64,000 nucleotides of DNA, taken from NCBI GenBank assembly GCA_013216135.1, contig JABSOS010000001.1, forward strand, positions 1 to 64,000. Reading direction: 5' to 3'. Position numbers and translations under genes: made by a program. Of this stretch, positions 9,044-17,726 are shown in pieces. Every line of letters starts with the position of its first letter. The stretch's first letter is position 1. A model generated the notes under the pieces. The model did not search any database. It saw nothing but the letters and a program-made list of their open reading frames with translations, and was not told the origin of the DNA. The DNA comes from Candidatus Caenarcanales bacterium (GTDB lineage: Bacteria > Cyanobacteriota > Vampirovibrionia > LMEP-6097).

Positions 9044-10280
9044 AAACCATTTTCAAGAATTTCTTCTTACCGACTTGAACTACACGCTCTTCATCTGTAA
9101 GTGAAACTAAAAGCTCTTTTGAGATTTTAAAGTTAATATCAGCAACCTTTTCACCATTAAACTTGACTCCACCACCTTGGATAAGACGTTTCACTTCCCC
9201 TTTACTAGCTGCAAGCCCAGCTTCAACGATAAGTTCAGTAATAGATTTTTCTGAATCTAGCTTAAACTCAGGAATATCATCTGGAATTTGTTTTTTCTTA
9301 AATAAGTTTTCAAAGTGCTCTTTTGCTTTTAAAGCATCATCTTTAGAATAGTAAATCTCGACTATTTTCATAGCAAGCTCGACTTTAAGATCACGCGGAT
9401 TGAAATGTTCTCTTTGATCTAACCTCTGAGCAACTTCTGAAATTTCTTCTTTTAAAGCTCCTGTACATAAAGTATAATAATCCAGAATCATATCATCAGA
9501 AATACTCATAGTTTTACCGAACATATCTTCTGGACTATCATTCAGAGCAATGTAGTTTTGACTAGTTTTAGACATTTTCTTCACGCCATCTAAGCCTATT
9601 AAAAGAGGCATAGTCATAATGTGCTGTTGAGTTAATTCATAAGCCTTCTGCAAATCTCTTCCAACCATCAGGTTAAAAGTCTGATCGGTTCCACCTAGTT
9701 CAATATCTGCTTTTAGTTCAACACTGTCATAACCCTGAAGTAAAGGATAGAAAACCTCATGAACAAATAAAGGATTACCTTCATCTAATCTTTTCCCAAA
9801 TGCTTCTTTAGCGATCATCTGGTTAATAGTTACTTTTCCAGCAAGTCTCAGCATGTCTGTAAGTGAGAATTTTGAAAACCAGTCAGCATTATTAACTATT
9901 TCTACTTTATCTAAATCTAAAACTTTTGAAACCTGATCTAAATAGGTCTGAGCATTCTTTTTAACATCCTCAGAAGTAAGCGGAGGACGAGCTGAGTTTC
10001 TACCAGAGGGATCACCTACTTGAGCAGTAAAACCACCTATTAAAAGAATTGCTTGGTGCCCTAAGTCTTGAAACTGCTGAAGTTTTTGGATACAAACCAT
10101 GTGTCCTAAGTGGAGATCTGTACTAGTAGGATCAACACCCAATTTAACTCTTAGTCTTTTGTTTTCTTTAGCTGCGTCTAAAAGTAATTTTTTAAGTGCT
10201 TCAGGACCACCAGGCTTAAAGTCCACAATGCCACTTACAACTTTATCGATTCTACTTTCGTCAGCAATAATTTCAGTCAT
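9042..10280 (-). CDS. tyrS: tyrosyl-tRNA synthetase
   Basis: 412 residues. A class I synthetase with the HIGH-type signature HLGH at residues 57-60, GGFTAQVGDPSGR shortly after, the tyrosine/tRNA region YPLLQGYDSVEL near 180, and the KMSKS-type signature KMSKT near 234. A C-terminal S4 RNA-binding domain is visible from about residue 345 (ASKGEVKRLIQGGGVKFNGEKV). Length and order match bacterial TyrRS of the TyrZ-like group (COG0162). The start ATG at 10280 is 10 bp after the stop of the small membrane protein gene on the same strand, so the two, together with the TPR gene upstream, are probably one transcript. Confidence 0.95.
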   Translation of the reverse strand: MTEIIADESRIDKVVSGIVDFKPGGPEALKKLLLDAAKENKRLRVKLGVDPTSTDLHLGHMVCIQKLQQFQDLGHQAILLIGGFTAQVGDPSGRNSARPPLTSEDVKKNAQTYLDQVSKVLDLDKVEIVNNADWFSKFSLTDMLRLAGKVTINQMIAKEAFGKRLDEGNPLFVHEVFYPLLQGYDSVELKADIELGGTDQTFNLMVGRDLQKAYELTQQHIMTMPLLIGLDGVKKMSKTSQNYIALNDSPEDMFGKTMSISDDMILDYYTLCTGALKEEISEVAQRLDQREHFNPRDLKVELAMKIVEIYYSKDDALKAKEHFENLFKKKQIPDDIPEFKLDSEKSITELIVEAGLAASKGEVKRLIQGGGVKFNGEKVADINFKISKELLVSLTDEERVVQVGKKKFLKMV

Positions 10281-10290
10281 AGTCAGGTAA

Positions 10291-10560
10291 TTATTCTAGC
10301 ACTTGCATTATTTTGATTTTACTCGAATCTGCTGCTGTTATAGCTTTAGCTGAGGTATTTTTATCTATATCTAATACGATTTCGCTATCTTTGACTGCTT
10401 TAATATTTTCTATAATTGATTCAGTATTCGCCTCGTCAGTCTTAGGGCTTGTAAAAAAAAGTGGCACTAAAGAAAAAAGACCGTAGATTATGGCTGAGAG
10501 TAAGACTCCTACTAAACCTATTTTTGCTACTTCTATGTTTGTATCTTTATCTTTCTCCAT
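10291..10560 (-). CDS. small single-pass membrane protein
   Basis: About 89 residues from the ATG at 10560 (MEKDKDTN); an upstream in-frame start at 10578 would add six residues. There is one clear membrane helix (GLVGVLLSAIIYGLFSLVPLF) after a short charged cytoplasmic N-terminus, then a hydrophilic tail of about 55 residues. I do not recognise a family. The start overlaps the 3' end of the upstream TPR gene by 14 bp, and the stop is 10 bp before tyrS, so translational coupling to the TPR protein is likely. A role as an anchor or partner of the exported TPR protein is possible but unsupported by sequence. Confidence 0.6.
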   Translation of the reverse strand: MEKDKDTNIEVAKIGLVGVLLSAIIYGLFSLVPLFFTSPKTDEANTESIIENIKAVKDSEIVLDIDKNTSAKAITAADSSKIKIMQVLE

Positions 10561-12235
10561 ATTTGTTCCTAAGCTCATTAATTTTGTCCTCTTGACCGGT
10601 TTGTTTGTAGCAGGATATTAGATGATTTACTTTCTCTGTTACATATATGTGATCTTCACCATGAATTTGCAAATCAATATCTAGTGCTTTTTCATAATTT
10701 TCTATCGCTAAAACACTCTTTCCTTCATCGCTATAAACATTACCAAGCTTGTAATAAGTATCAGCTATATCTTGGTGAGGCTCATCATAAACCTTCAAGT
10801 AAATATCTAGTGCTTTTTCATAATTTTCTATCGCTAAAATACTATTTCCTTCATTACTATAAACATTACCCAGATTGTAATAAGTATCAGCTATATCTTG
10901 ATGAGGTTCATCATAAACTTTCAAGCAAATATCTAAGGCTTTTTCACAATTTTCTATCGCCAAAATACTCTTTCCTTCATCGCTATAAACATTACCAAGC
11001 TTGTAATAAGTAGCAGCTATATGTGGATGGTAGGCACCATAAAGTTTTAGCAATAGATCCATGGATCTTCCATAGCTTTCTTTTGCTAGAGCAAATTTCC
11101 CCAGTTCCGTGTAAATTAAGCCGACATTATTATGAATCTTTGCCACATCTGGATGATAAGCATTAAAAGTTTTTAAAATACCTAAGGCTTTTTTATGATA
11201 CCTCATCGCTAAACTATGCTCACCTTGATTTAAATAAACAAGACCAACCCCCCTATATATTTCGGCTAAAACTGAAGCGGGAGCATCAGCAAGTTTCGAA
11301 TAAATATCTAGTGCTTTGGAAAAACATTCTACTGCTAGACCATTTTTCCACTTATACATGTAAATCCAGCCAAGTTTATTGTAAGCTTTAACTTTTGATA
11401 ATTCATCTAGGTTAGAACGCCGCAAAACTACTTCCATTGAATTTTTCACAATATTATATTTAGCAGAATCATAGGCTATATCAGCCCTATAAAATTGATA
11501 ATCAATATTACCTGGAGCTAAATCGATAGCTTGTTTCATCTTTTTTAAAGCATTGCTATATAAGAATCGATCATAATAGTCCTTAGCTTCAAGATACAAT
11601 GATTCAGCTCTTCTATTTTTAATTTTCTGTAGGGAAAGAAAGGCTTTTTGTTGTTTTTTCTTCCAATACTCATCAACTTGACTAAGTAATAAATGGTAAT
11701 CGTCAAACCTAGATTCCTTTAAACTAATCTTTGCTTGCTTAAAAAGATTTTCTACTTCTTCATCCCCTGCCTCATTTTTAAGAATTGCTAACTCTTTTAG
11801 TAATTTCTCTTTTTCTAATTCAAGCTTCTTGATTTTATCCTTAAGCTGAGAGTTATTAGAAATATTATTTGTCAAATTAGCTAACTGAGTTTTAAGCGCA
11901 TCAAGCTTTCCATGAGCACCATTCAAGGAAGTATCAACACCATTTACCGTAGCTTGAACCTTATCCAACTTCACCCCTAAAGATTGTTCAATTGCACTAA
12001 CTAACTTTGCGTCCTTAATAAGAAGCTTAATAAATTTTTCAAAATCCCCATCCTTGTTTAGATCAAATCTAACGTCTTGGAAAATTGTAACGTTTGAATG
12101 CTCTCTAGCATCAATGTTACTAATAGTCATGCTCTTATTAACATTTCGAATCAATCCACCAGCAGCTTTAACAGAACTTACTGCAAATGAAAATACTAAT
12201 AAAAAACAAAAAGATAAAGTGAGCTTCTTTAACAT
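10547..12235 (-). CDS. exported TPR protein with kinesin-light-chain-type repeats
   Basis: 562 residues. Signal peptide at 1-24 (LLVFSFAVSSVKA-AGG), a coiled coil at about 85-150 (LDALKTQLANLT through LEKEKLLKELAILK), and then at least seven tetratricopeptide repeats to the C-terminus. The last five have the 42-residue spacing and the 'YYxLGNVYSxEGxxxLAIENYEKALDI' pattern of kinesin-light-chain/NPHP3-type TPRs. The three C-terminal copies are nearly identical at DNA level (see repeat at 10684). TPR proteins are protein-interaction scaffolds; here the signal peptide places it in the envelope. It is the first gene of a likely operon with the small membrane protein and tyrS. Confidence 0.8.
   Translation of the reverse strand: MLKKLTLSFCFLLVFSFAVSSVKAAGGLIRNVNKSMTISNIDAREHSNVTIFQDVRFDLNKDGDFEKFIKLLIKDAKLVSAIEQSLGVKLDKVQATVNGVDTSLNGAHGKLDALKTQLANLTNNISNNSQLKDKIKKLELEKEKLLKELAILKNEAGDEEVENLFKQAKISLKESRFDDYHLLLSQVDEYWKKKQQKAFLSLQKIKNRRAESLYLEAKDYYDRFLYSNALKKMKQAIDLAPGNIDYQFYRADIAYDSAKYNIVKNSMEVVLRRSNLDELSKVKAYNKLGWIYMYKWKNGLAVECFSKALDIYSKLADAPASVLAEIYRGVGLVYLNQGEHSLAMRYHKKALGILKTFNAYHPDVAKIHNNVGLIYTELGKFALAKESYGRSMDLLLKLYGAYHPHIAATYYKLGNVYSDEGKSILAIENCEKALDICLKVYDEPHQDIADTYYNLGNVYSNEGNSILAIENYEKALDIYLKVYDEPHQDIADTYYKLGNVYSDEGKSVLAIENYEKALDIDLQIHGEDHIYVTEKVNHLISCYKQTGQEDKINELRNKYGER
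10684..11030. repeat. three tandem 126-bp repeats coding TPR units
   Basis: Units start at 10684, 10810 and 10936 with an exact period of 126 bp (42 codons, one kinesin-light-chain-type TPR). Units 1 and 2 differ at only about ten positions, and unit 3 is almost as close before it diverges near 11020. The near-identity including third codon positions points to recent expansion of TPR units by recombination or replication slippage, unlike the older, diverged TPRs in the same protein. Confidence 0.85.
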
Positions 12236-12270
12236 GTCAAATCATTGTTAACTATAGTTTAGCAATCACT

Positions 12271-14364
12271 CTAAACCAAATTCAACTGATCATAATAAGG
12301 CACAGCATCTTCTAAAACCTCTATCTTAGAAGCATCATCATCCCCTGGAAGCTTTAAATCCAAACTCTTAGGAGGTAACTCAGCTTGAGACTGGATAAGG
12401 TTTTTAATACTGTCCTTAGTCTCTTCATCTTCAGATACTGCTAAAAACTCATTCCATAACTGAATAGCTTTATCTTTATCTTCTAAATGCCAGTAACACA
12501 AACCGAGAACATAATAGTTCTCTAAAAAGTCAGGATTAAGCTTTAAAACCTTCTCATAGTAAGTCAAAGCTTCTTTGAACTTCTTCTCAGACTGTAAGAG
12601 TAAGCCAAAGTTATAATTCGCTAAATAATCATCAGGGTAATACTCTAAAGCTCTAGCATAGTAGTTTTCAGCTTCTTTATTTAAAGAAAGTGCTTTAAAA
12701 GTATTAGCTGCTCCCAGAATTGCTTCTAGGTTTCTAGGTTCTTTTTGGATCACAGTCTGATATTCAGCTAAAGCATCAAAATTGTTTTGAGTTTCCTTTA
12801 GTACACTTGCTAATTTAAGACGAGACTTTTGAGTTTTATCTAAGGCTACAGCCACTCTTAACTGCTCTATAGCTTCATCATAACGCTCAAGGTCGATAAG
12901 CATGTCTACATATACTTGTCTTAATTTAAGATCTCCAGGCTTATCTTTTAACACATCTAAAAGAATCTTCTCCGCTTCTTCAAGCTTCTGAAGATCAAGC
13001 TTCACAGCTAAAAGATTTCTATATAAAGAATCTAACTTTTTAAACTCTTTTAAAGCTTCCTCCTGACTAGCAAGAATAGTTTCTAAATTCTTCTCTGACT
13101 CAGTTAAGTTTCCTTGAGATCTTTCAGCTAAAGCTAAATTAAAAAGAACATCATTTTTAAATTCTTGATCAACTTTCATTTCATTTTTCAAAATATCTTT
13201 ATAATGCTGAATAGCAACTGTATATTTCTCCAAAGAATGCTCTGAACTAGCAAGTAAAAATAAAGACTCATAATCATTCGGTTTTAACTGTAAAAGTTTT
13301 TCAAAATGTTTTTGAGCTAACTTATAAAAACCTTTCTCAAAGTATAATCTAGCTAGGTTATATAAACTTTTAGTGTCATCAGGATTCTTCTCTAAAGCTA
13401 AATTATAGTTGGCAACAGCTTCATCGGAGTTTCCAGATTTCTGAAGAATATAAGCTGCCATATTATAGTCTTCGACATAGAGATATGCATCAACTGATTT
13501 TTGAGTCTCATCATTTAAATAAAATGTTTTAGCGAGTGCTCTATGCCATGAATCTTCGTTCTTTAAACGAATTGCATTTTGATAATTATCAATCGCTGCA
13601 TTAAAATCCCCGGCTCTAGCATCTAAATAAGCTAAATCTGCATATATATTAGGTACATTAGGATCAATCTCAGCAGCTTGTTTATAGCTAGATCTAGCTT
13701 TATCAAACTGTTCTAGAGCAAGCCATGAATCAGCCATATTCTTATGCACAGCATAATTATTTTTCTGATACTTAAGAACGTACTTATACTGTTCAATCGC
13801 TGCGACATAATTATCAGTCGACTGCAAAGCAGCACCTAAGTAACTTCTAGCTTTTAAATGATCAGGGTAAGCTAGGATAATTCTATTGAATAATTCAATT
13901 GCTTCTTTGAAGCTTTTTTGCTGAAAATAAGTTAAAGCTAAATCAAAGCTTAGCAAAGTATTATCAGGCTCTAAACGCACAGCTTTCTTTAAAAGCTCTA
14001 AAGCTTTTTCGTCTTCACCTATCTGCTTAGCTGCTTGGGCTGTCATTAATGAAACTAAAGAATCTCCTGGAGCTATAGAGTTAGCTTGTTTTAAATATGA
14101 ATAAGCTTTCCTATAGTTTTCTAACTTTTCTTCATCAGTAGTAAATTCTTTATTCATATAAATGATCCCAAGCTTAGTTAATAAAGCTGGATCTTTTTTA
14201 TTAAATCTATACGCTTGCGCAAAATTATGAATCGCAGAGTCAACATTCCCGACTTTTTCTGCCTGGACCGCCTGCTTATAAAATTTATTAAAAAGCTCAC
14301 CATTTGATGCTGCTTCTGCAGTCAAGGTAAAACTTAAAAATACTAGTAAAATAATATAAGGCAT
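12271..14364 (-). CDS. exported TPR-repeat protein
   Basis: 697 residues. A short signal peptide (residues 1-18, TAEAA-SNGE) is followed by about 17 tetratricopeptide repeats with the standard 34-residue spacing (for example AYSYLKQANSIAPGD, AIELFNRIILAYPDH, ALTYYEKVLKLNPDF), and a short acidic tail (LPGDDDASKIEVLEDA) at the C-terminus. No enzyme domain is present, so it is probably an envelope scaffold. Unlike its neighbour at 10547, its repeats are well diverged. The 36-bp gap to the downstream TPR gene on the same strand suggests co-transcription. The 103-bp gap to the dehydrogenase gene on the other strand should hold divergent promoters. Confidence 0.8.
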   Translation of the reverse strand: MPYIILLVFLSFTLTAEAASNGELFNKFYKQAVQAEKVGNVDSAIHNFAQAYRFNKKDPALLTKLGIIYMNKEFTTDEEKLENYRKAYSYLKQANSIAPGDSLVSLMTAQAAKQIGEDEKALELLKKAVRLEPDNTLLSFDLALTYFQQKSFKEAIELFNRIILAYPDHLKARSYLGAALQSTDNYVAAIEQYKYVLKYQKNNYAVHKNMADSWLALEQFDKARSSYKQAAEIDPNVPNIYADLAYLDARAGDFNAAIDNYQNAIRLKNEDSWHRALAKTFYLNDETQKSVDAYLYVEDYNMAAYILQKSGNSDEAVANYNLALEKNPDDTKSLYNLARLYFEKGFYKLAQKHFEKLLQLKPNDYESLFLLASSEHSLEKYTVAIQHYKDILKNEMKVDQEFKNDVLFNLALAERSQGNLTESEKNLETILASQEEALKEFKKLDSLYRNLLAVKLDLQKLEEAEKILLDVLKDKPGDLKLRQVYVDMLIDLERYDEAIEQLRVAVALDKTQKSRLKLASVLKETQNNFDALAEYQTVIQKEPRNLEAILGAANTFKALSLNKEAENYYARALEYYPDDYLANYNFGLLLQSEKKFKEALTYYEKVLKLNPDFLENYYVLGLCYWHLEDKDKAIQLWNEFLAVSEDEETKDSIKNLIQSQAELPPKSLDLKLPGDDDASKIEVLEDAVPYYDQLNLV

Positions 14365-14467
14365 TTGTGTTTATACTTAATTATATCGCTTCTGAAATAT
14401 TTAAGTAAAAGAGGATATAGTAACCCTATTAACAAGGACGATTAATCAGTAAAAAAGTTTCAAAATT

Positions 14468-15499
14468 ATGAAAAGTATTTTATTTTACGGACCAGAAGAT
14501 GTCAGATACGAAGATATAGATAAGCCCAGCCCCAAAAAAGGGGAAGTCCTAGTAAAAATTAAATACGCTGCCACTGGCGGCACAGACCTTAAAACCTATT
14601 TAAGAGGGCACCCTCGCATAATTAAAGAAATTCCCTCAAGATTTGGCTATGAATTAGTAGGAGAAATAGAAGAGTTAGGCGAAGCTGTAGATAACTTTAA
14701 AGTCGGGGACAATGTAGTCCCCGCAAATACTGCTCCATGTTATGAATGTTTTTTTTGTAAAAAAGAAGAGTATTCTTTATGTGAGAATTTAGAATTTTTA
14801 AATGGTTCATTCTCTGAATACATAATCATTCCAGCAAATATAGTAAAACATAACCTTTACAAACTTAAAGAAGGAGCTGATCTTCAAACAGCTGTTATGA
14901 CTCAAACTCTTGCAGTAGCACTTCACGGCTATGAAAGATCAAATATTAAAGACGGTGACTTTGTCACAGTCTATGGCTTAGGAGCTATCGGTCAATCTTT
15001 CATCAAAATCGCAAAAAAACTAAATAATGTAAAAGTAATTGCACTAGGCAGATCAAAGCAAAAACTAGATTTAGCGGAAACCAATGGTGCTGACTTTCTC
15101 ATTGACATCAAAAACCTAGATGGGACTGATATCGAAAGGAAAGTAAAAGAAATCTGTCCTTATGGGACTGATGTGCTCATCGAAGCTGTGGGGAAAGAAG
15201 AAGCTTGGCAGAATTGTATTAAACTCGTGAGACCTGGTGGTCTAATAAATTATTTTGGTGGCTGTAAAAAAGGTACAAATATAGAACTAGACACCTATAG
15301 AGTGCACTATGAAGAGATTAAAATCATAGGAGTTTTTCACCATAGCCCGAAGTATATAGAATCAGCATTGAGGATGATTGAAAATTCCGAAATCGATATG
15401 TCTGACTTAATTTCTGAAGAAATAATATTAAAAGATTTTAAAACTGCTATGGAGAAACACCGTCAGGGGAAGGTTTTCAAAATCCTGATAAAAATTTAA
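14468..15499 (+). CDS. MDR-family dehydrogenase lacking catalytic-zinc ligands
   Basis: 343 residues of the medium-chain dehydrogenase/reductase family, closest in layout to sorbitol/threonine dehydrogenases. The structural-zinc lobe is intact (C91, C94, C97, C105), as is the nucleotide-binding GLGAIG (170-175). The catalytic-zinc site is not: the usual Cys of CGTD is Gly37 (GGTD), the His of GHE is Tyr61 (GYE), and the position of the Glu in EPLA is a Gln. Only Glu62 remains. The enzyme therefore probably does not use zinc for alcohol oxidation and may act as a reductase or have another substrate. It precedes a LysR regulator by 111 bp on the same strand. Confidence 0.8.
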   Translation: MKSILFYGPEDVRYEDIDKPSPKKGEVLVKIKYAATGGTDLKTYLRGHPRIIKEIPSRFGYELVGEIEELGEAVDNFKVGDNVVPANTAPCYECFFCKKEEYSLCENLEFLNGSFSEYIIIPANIVKHNLYKLKEGADLQTAVMTQTLAVALHGYERSNIKDGDFVTVYGLGAIGQSFIKIAKKLNNVKVIALGRSKQKLDLAETNGADFLIDIKNLDGTDIERKVKEICPYGTDVLIEAVGKEEAWQNCIKLVRPGGLINYFGGCKKGTNIELDTYRVHYEEIKIIGVFHHSPKYIESALRMIENSEIDMSDLISEEIILKDFKTAMEKHRQGKVFKILIKI

Positions 15500-15610
15500 A
15501 CAAATTTTTCGAACATCTAGCTTGAATATTTAGTAGAATGATCTACCTAAACGTTAAAACCCAAATAACGATATCTCACCGGGCTTCCAAAGCTGCAGGT
15601 CCACCTAACC

Positions 15611-16468
15611 ATGACAATCACACACGAAGAATTAGAAACCTTAGTTAGCATAGTTGAAGAAGGTAGTTTTAGAGCTGCTTCAGAAAAGCTAATGAAAGCA
15701 CAATCAGCAGTCAGCTATGCGATTAAAAACCTAGAAACAGACTTAGGTGTAACACTATTTGATAGAACTTTCTATCGACCGAAATTAACAGCTGAAGGTG
15801 AAACTATTTACCAGAAAGCATTACAGATTTTAAACTTAACATCTGAACTTCAGTCATTAAGTAAAACGTTCTCTGACGGAATTGAAGCTAAGATCAGGTT
15901 AGCTGCTGACTTAATTGCACCATCTGAAGAAATTATTACAGCATTAAAATCATTTACTGATGAGTTTCCTGACACATATGTAGATTTATGTTTTGATTAT
16001 TCAGATTCTTTAATCGATAAATTAAACTCAGAAACAGCTGACATCGTTATCTGTAGTAAGAGTTCTAGTAAAGTACAGTTTAAAAGTGAAGTCATTAAAG
16101 CGATTAACTTCTACCCTGTAGCTGCTGCAAGTCACCCTCTTCTAAAGAGAAAATCTAAATTAGAAGATATTGATGCACATAACTTAATCCTAGTAGATAA
16201 CGTGCAGGATGGCTTAAAAGCTAGTATCTATGAAAGTTCTAAAAAATGGATAGTAAAAGACTTCCAAACTAAAAAACAAATGATATTAAATGGTTTAGGT
16301 TGGGGATATCTTCCAGAATACGCTATTAAAGAAGAACTTGCGAGTGGAGATATTAAGAAAATTAAACAGTTAGATACTGTGAAAGAAAATATTTACTTAG
16401 TTTATCCTAAGGTGAAGGCTGATGGAAAAGCTCTTAAGTTTCTTAGAACTAAGCTTTTAGGGCAGTAG
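15611..16468 (+). CDS. LysR-family transcriptional regulator
   Basis: 285 residues. An N-terminal winged helix-turn-helix (residues 3-62) shows the typical LysR pattern ELETLVSIVEEGSFRAASEKL, QSAVSYAIKNLETDLGVTLFDR. A substrate-binding domain follows from about residue 90, with the two-lobe pattern (FPDTYVDLCFDYSD, ADIVICS, VAAASHPLL). It is slightly shorter than the usual 295-310. It sits between the dehydrogenase and the flavin-reductase-like gene, 4 bp before the latter, so it may control these two. No T-N11-A operator could be assigned with confidence in the 111-bp upstream gap. Confidence 0.9.
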   Translation: MTITHEELETLVSIVEEGSFRAASEKLMKAQSAVSYAIKNLETDLGVTLFDRTFYRPKLTAEGETIYQKALQILNLTSELQSLSKTFSDGIEAKIRLAADLIAPSEEIITALKSFTDEFPDTYVDLCFDYSDSLIDKLNSETADIVICSKSSSKVQFKSEVIKAINFYPVAAASHPLLKRKSKLEDIDAHNLILVDNVQDGLKASIYESSKKWIVKDFQTKKQMILNGLGWGYLPEYAIKEELASGDIKKIKQLDTVKENIYLVYPKVKADGKALKFLRTKLLGQ

Positions 16469-16472
16469 AGCT

Positions 16473-17639
16473 GTGAAAATACAAATTCCAAGAGAAAATC
16501 TTCGGAATCTAAACAGACCTCAAGCAACTTACCTTGTTACAACCAAAAATCCAAAGAAGCAAAATCTAAATTTGGCACCAATAAATATTGCTTTTCCTAT
16601 TTCAACAGATCCTTTAAAATTCATTGTTGGGATTAGGTCAGAAAATGATACTGCAAAAAATATAAAAGATACGGGTTCGTTTTCTGCCAACCTAGCCTCT
16701 AATAGTCTTTTGCACCAAACTATTCTTTCCGCCTATAAACTACCAAGAGAGAAAAGTGAAATAGATTTTATTGATAGTATGGGATTCCCAATTAAACTAA
16801 GCAACGATAATGAAACTTTTATAGAGCAATCACCATTATCTTATGAATGTAAAGTTGATAATAACAACCAAAGTGTAGCCCTTGAAGAAAAAAATGGAAA
16901 TAGGTTGATAAGCATAGCAGAAGTAGTATCAACCAACTCCAATTTATCACCAGAAGAAGCCGTTGCTTCTAAAATTTTATTTTATAGAGGATTGGGGCGG
17001 TTTACAAATGTAAAACCTCTTAGATTGAAGGATAAGACGAACCCTAATCCACCACAAATCCAAAATATCATAGTATCAAGAAATAAATCTGGAGATTTAG
17101 TTGCAGGAGTACCATACATAAGCTTTGAAATAACTCATAATCCTCCTCAATTTATGATTGGCTTAGAAAAAGGCTCTGAACTTTTAAATACAATACTGTC
17201 ATCAAAAGAAATTTCTCTCAGCATGATTACAAAAAATCAATTGGACAAGCAAATTCTTTCAGAAAATCTAAAACCAATTAATCCAACTTTAATACTCCCA
17301 AGTGATGTCAAAGGCTTCAAAGTTCCAGCGATAGATGAAGCACCCATAAATTATTGGTGTAGGTTAATTAATAATTGGGAAGATCAAATGATAACCTTTA
17401 AACAAAACCAAAATGATATCTGTTTACTTCCCTTCAAAGTTGAACACATATTTGCGAACAAAGAATCAATTAATCAGCTAAAAAAAGAAGGTTCCTTTGA
17501 AATCAAATCATCAATTGAACCAATATTAAAACCTATTAATAGTCCTTCTATCTTCACTCCTGAAAAAAATAACTACTATGCAATGACAGAGGATGAATAT
17601 TTCAAATGGTTCAACAACATAATTCGTACTCAGAATTAG
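16473..17639 (+). CDS. tandem flavin-reductase-like (DIM6/NTAB) protein
   Basis: 388 residues from a GTG start at 16473. The N-terminal half (residues 10-185) has the flavin-reductase-like pattern of the split-barrel FMN-binding family: QATYLVTTKN, NLAPINIAFPIS, PLKFIVGIRSENDTAKNI, GSFSANLAS, plus a late ISIAEVV. The second half (about 200-345) repeats it in weaker form (AGVPYISFEITHNPPQFMIGLEKG, ISLSMIT). Family members bind FMN and are reductases or flavin carriers. The tandem fusion could make a dimer in one chain. It follows the LysR gene by only 4 bp and probably shares its transcript. The substrate is unknown. Confidence 0.7.
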   Translation: MKIQIPRENLRNLNRPQATYLVTTKNPKKQNLNLAPINIAFPISTDPLKFIVGIRSENDTAKNIKDTGSFSANLASNSLLHQTILSAYKLPREKSEIDFIDSMGFPIKLSNDNETFIEQSPLSYECKVDNNNQSVALEEKNGNRLISIAEVVSTNSNLSPEEAVASKILFYRGLGRFTNVKPLRLKDKTNPNPPQIQNIIVSRNKSGDLVAGVPYISFEITHNPPQFMIGLEKGSELLNTILSSKEISLSMITKNQLDKQILSENLKPINPTLILPSDVKGFKVPAIDEAPINYWCRLINNWEDQMITFKQNQNDICLLPFKVEHIFANKESINQLKKEGSFEIKSSIEPILKPINSPSIFTPEKNNYYAMTEDEYFKWFNNIIRTQN

Positions 17640-17726
17640 TTAAGCTCCACCCGGCACAATTATTAAAAAAACATAAATAAATTAAGATAAAATGTGATAT
17701 TCTCTTTAACCACGGGAGATAATATC

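Noticed and set aside
10684-11013. Plus-strand frame through the TPR repeat DNA
   Set aside because: It is antisense to the 126-bp TPR repeats; the protein repeats for the same reason and has no start signal.
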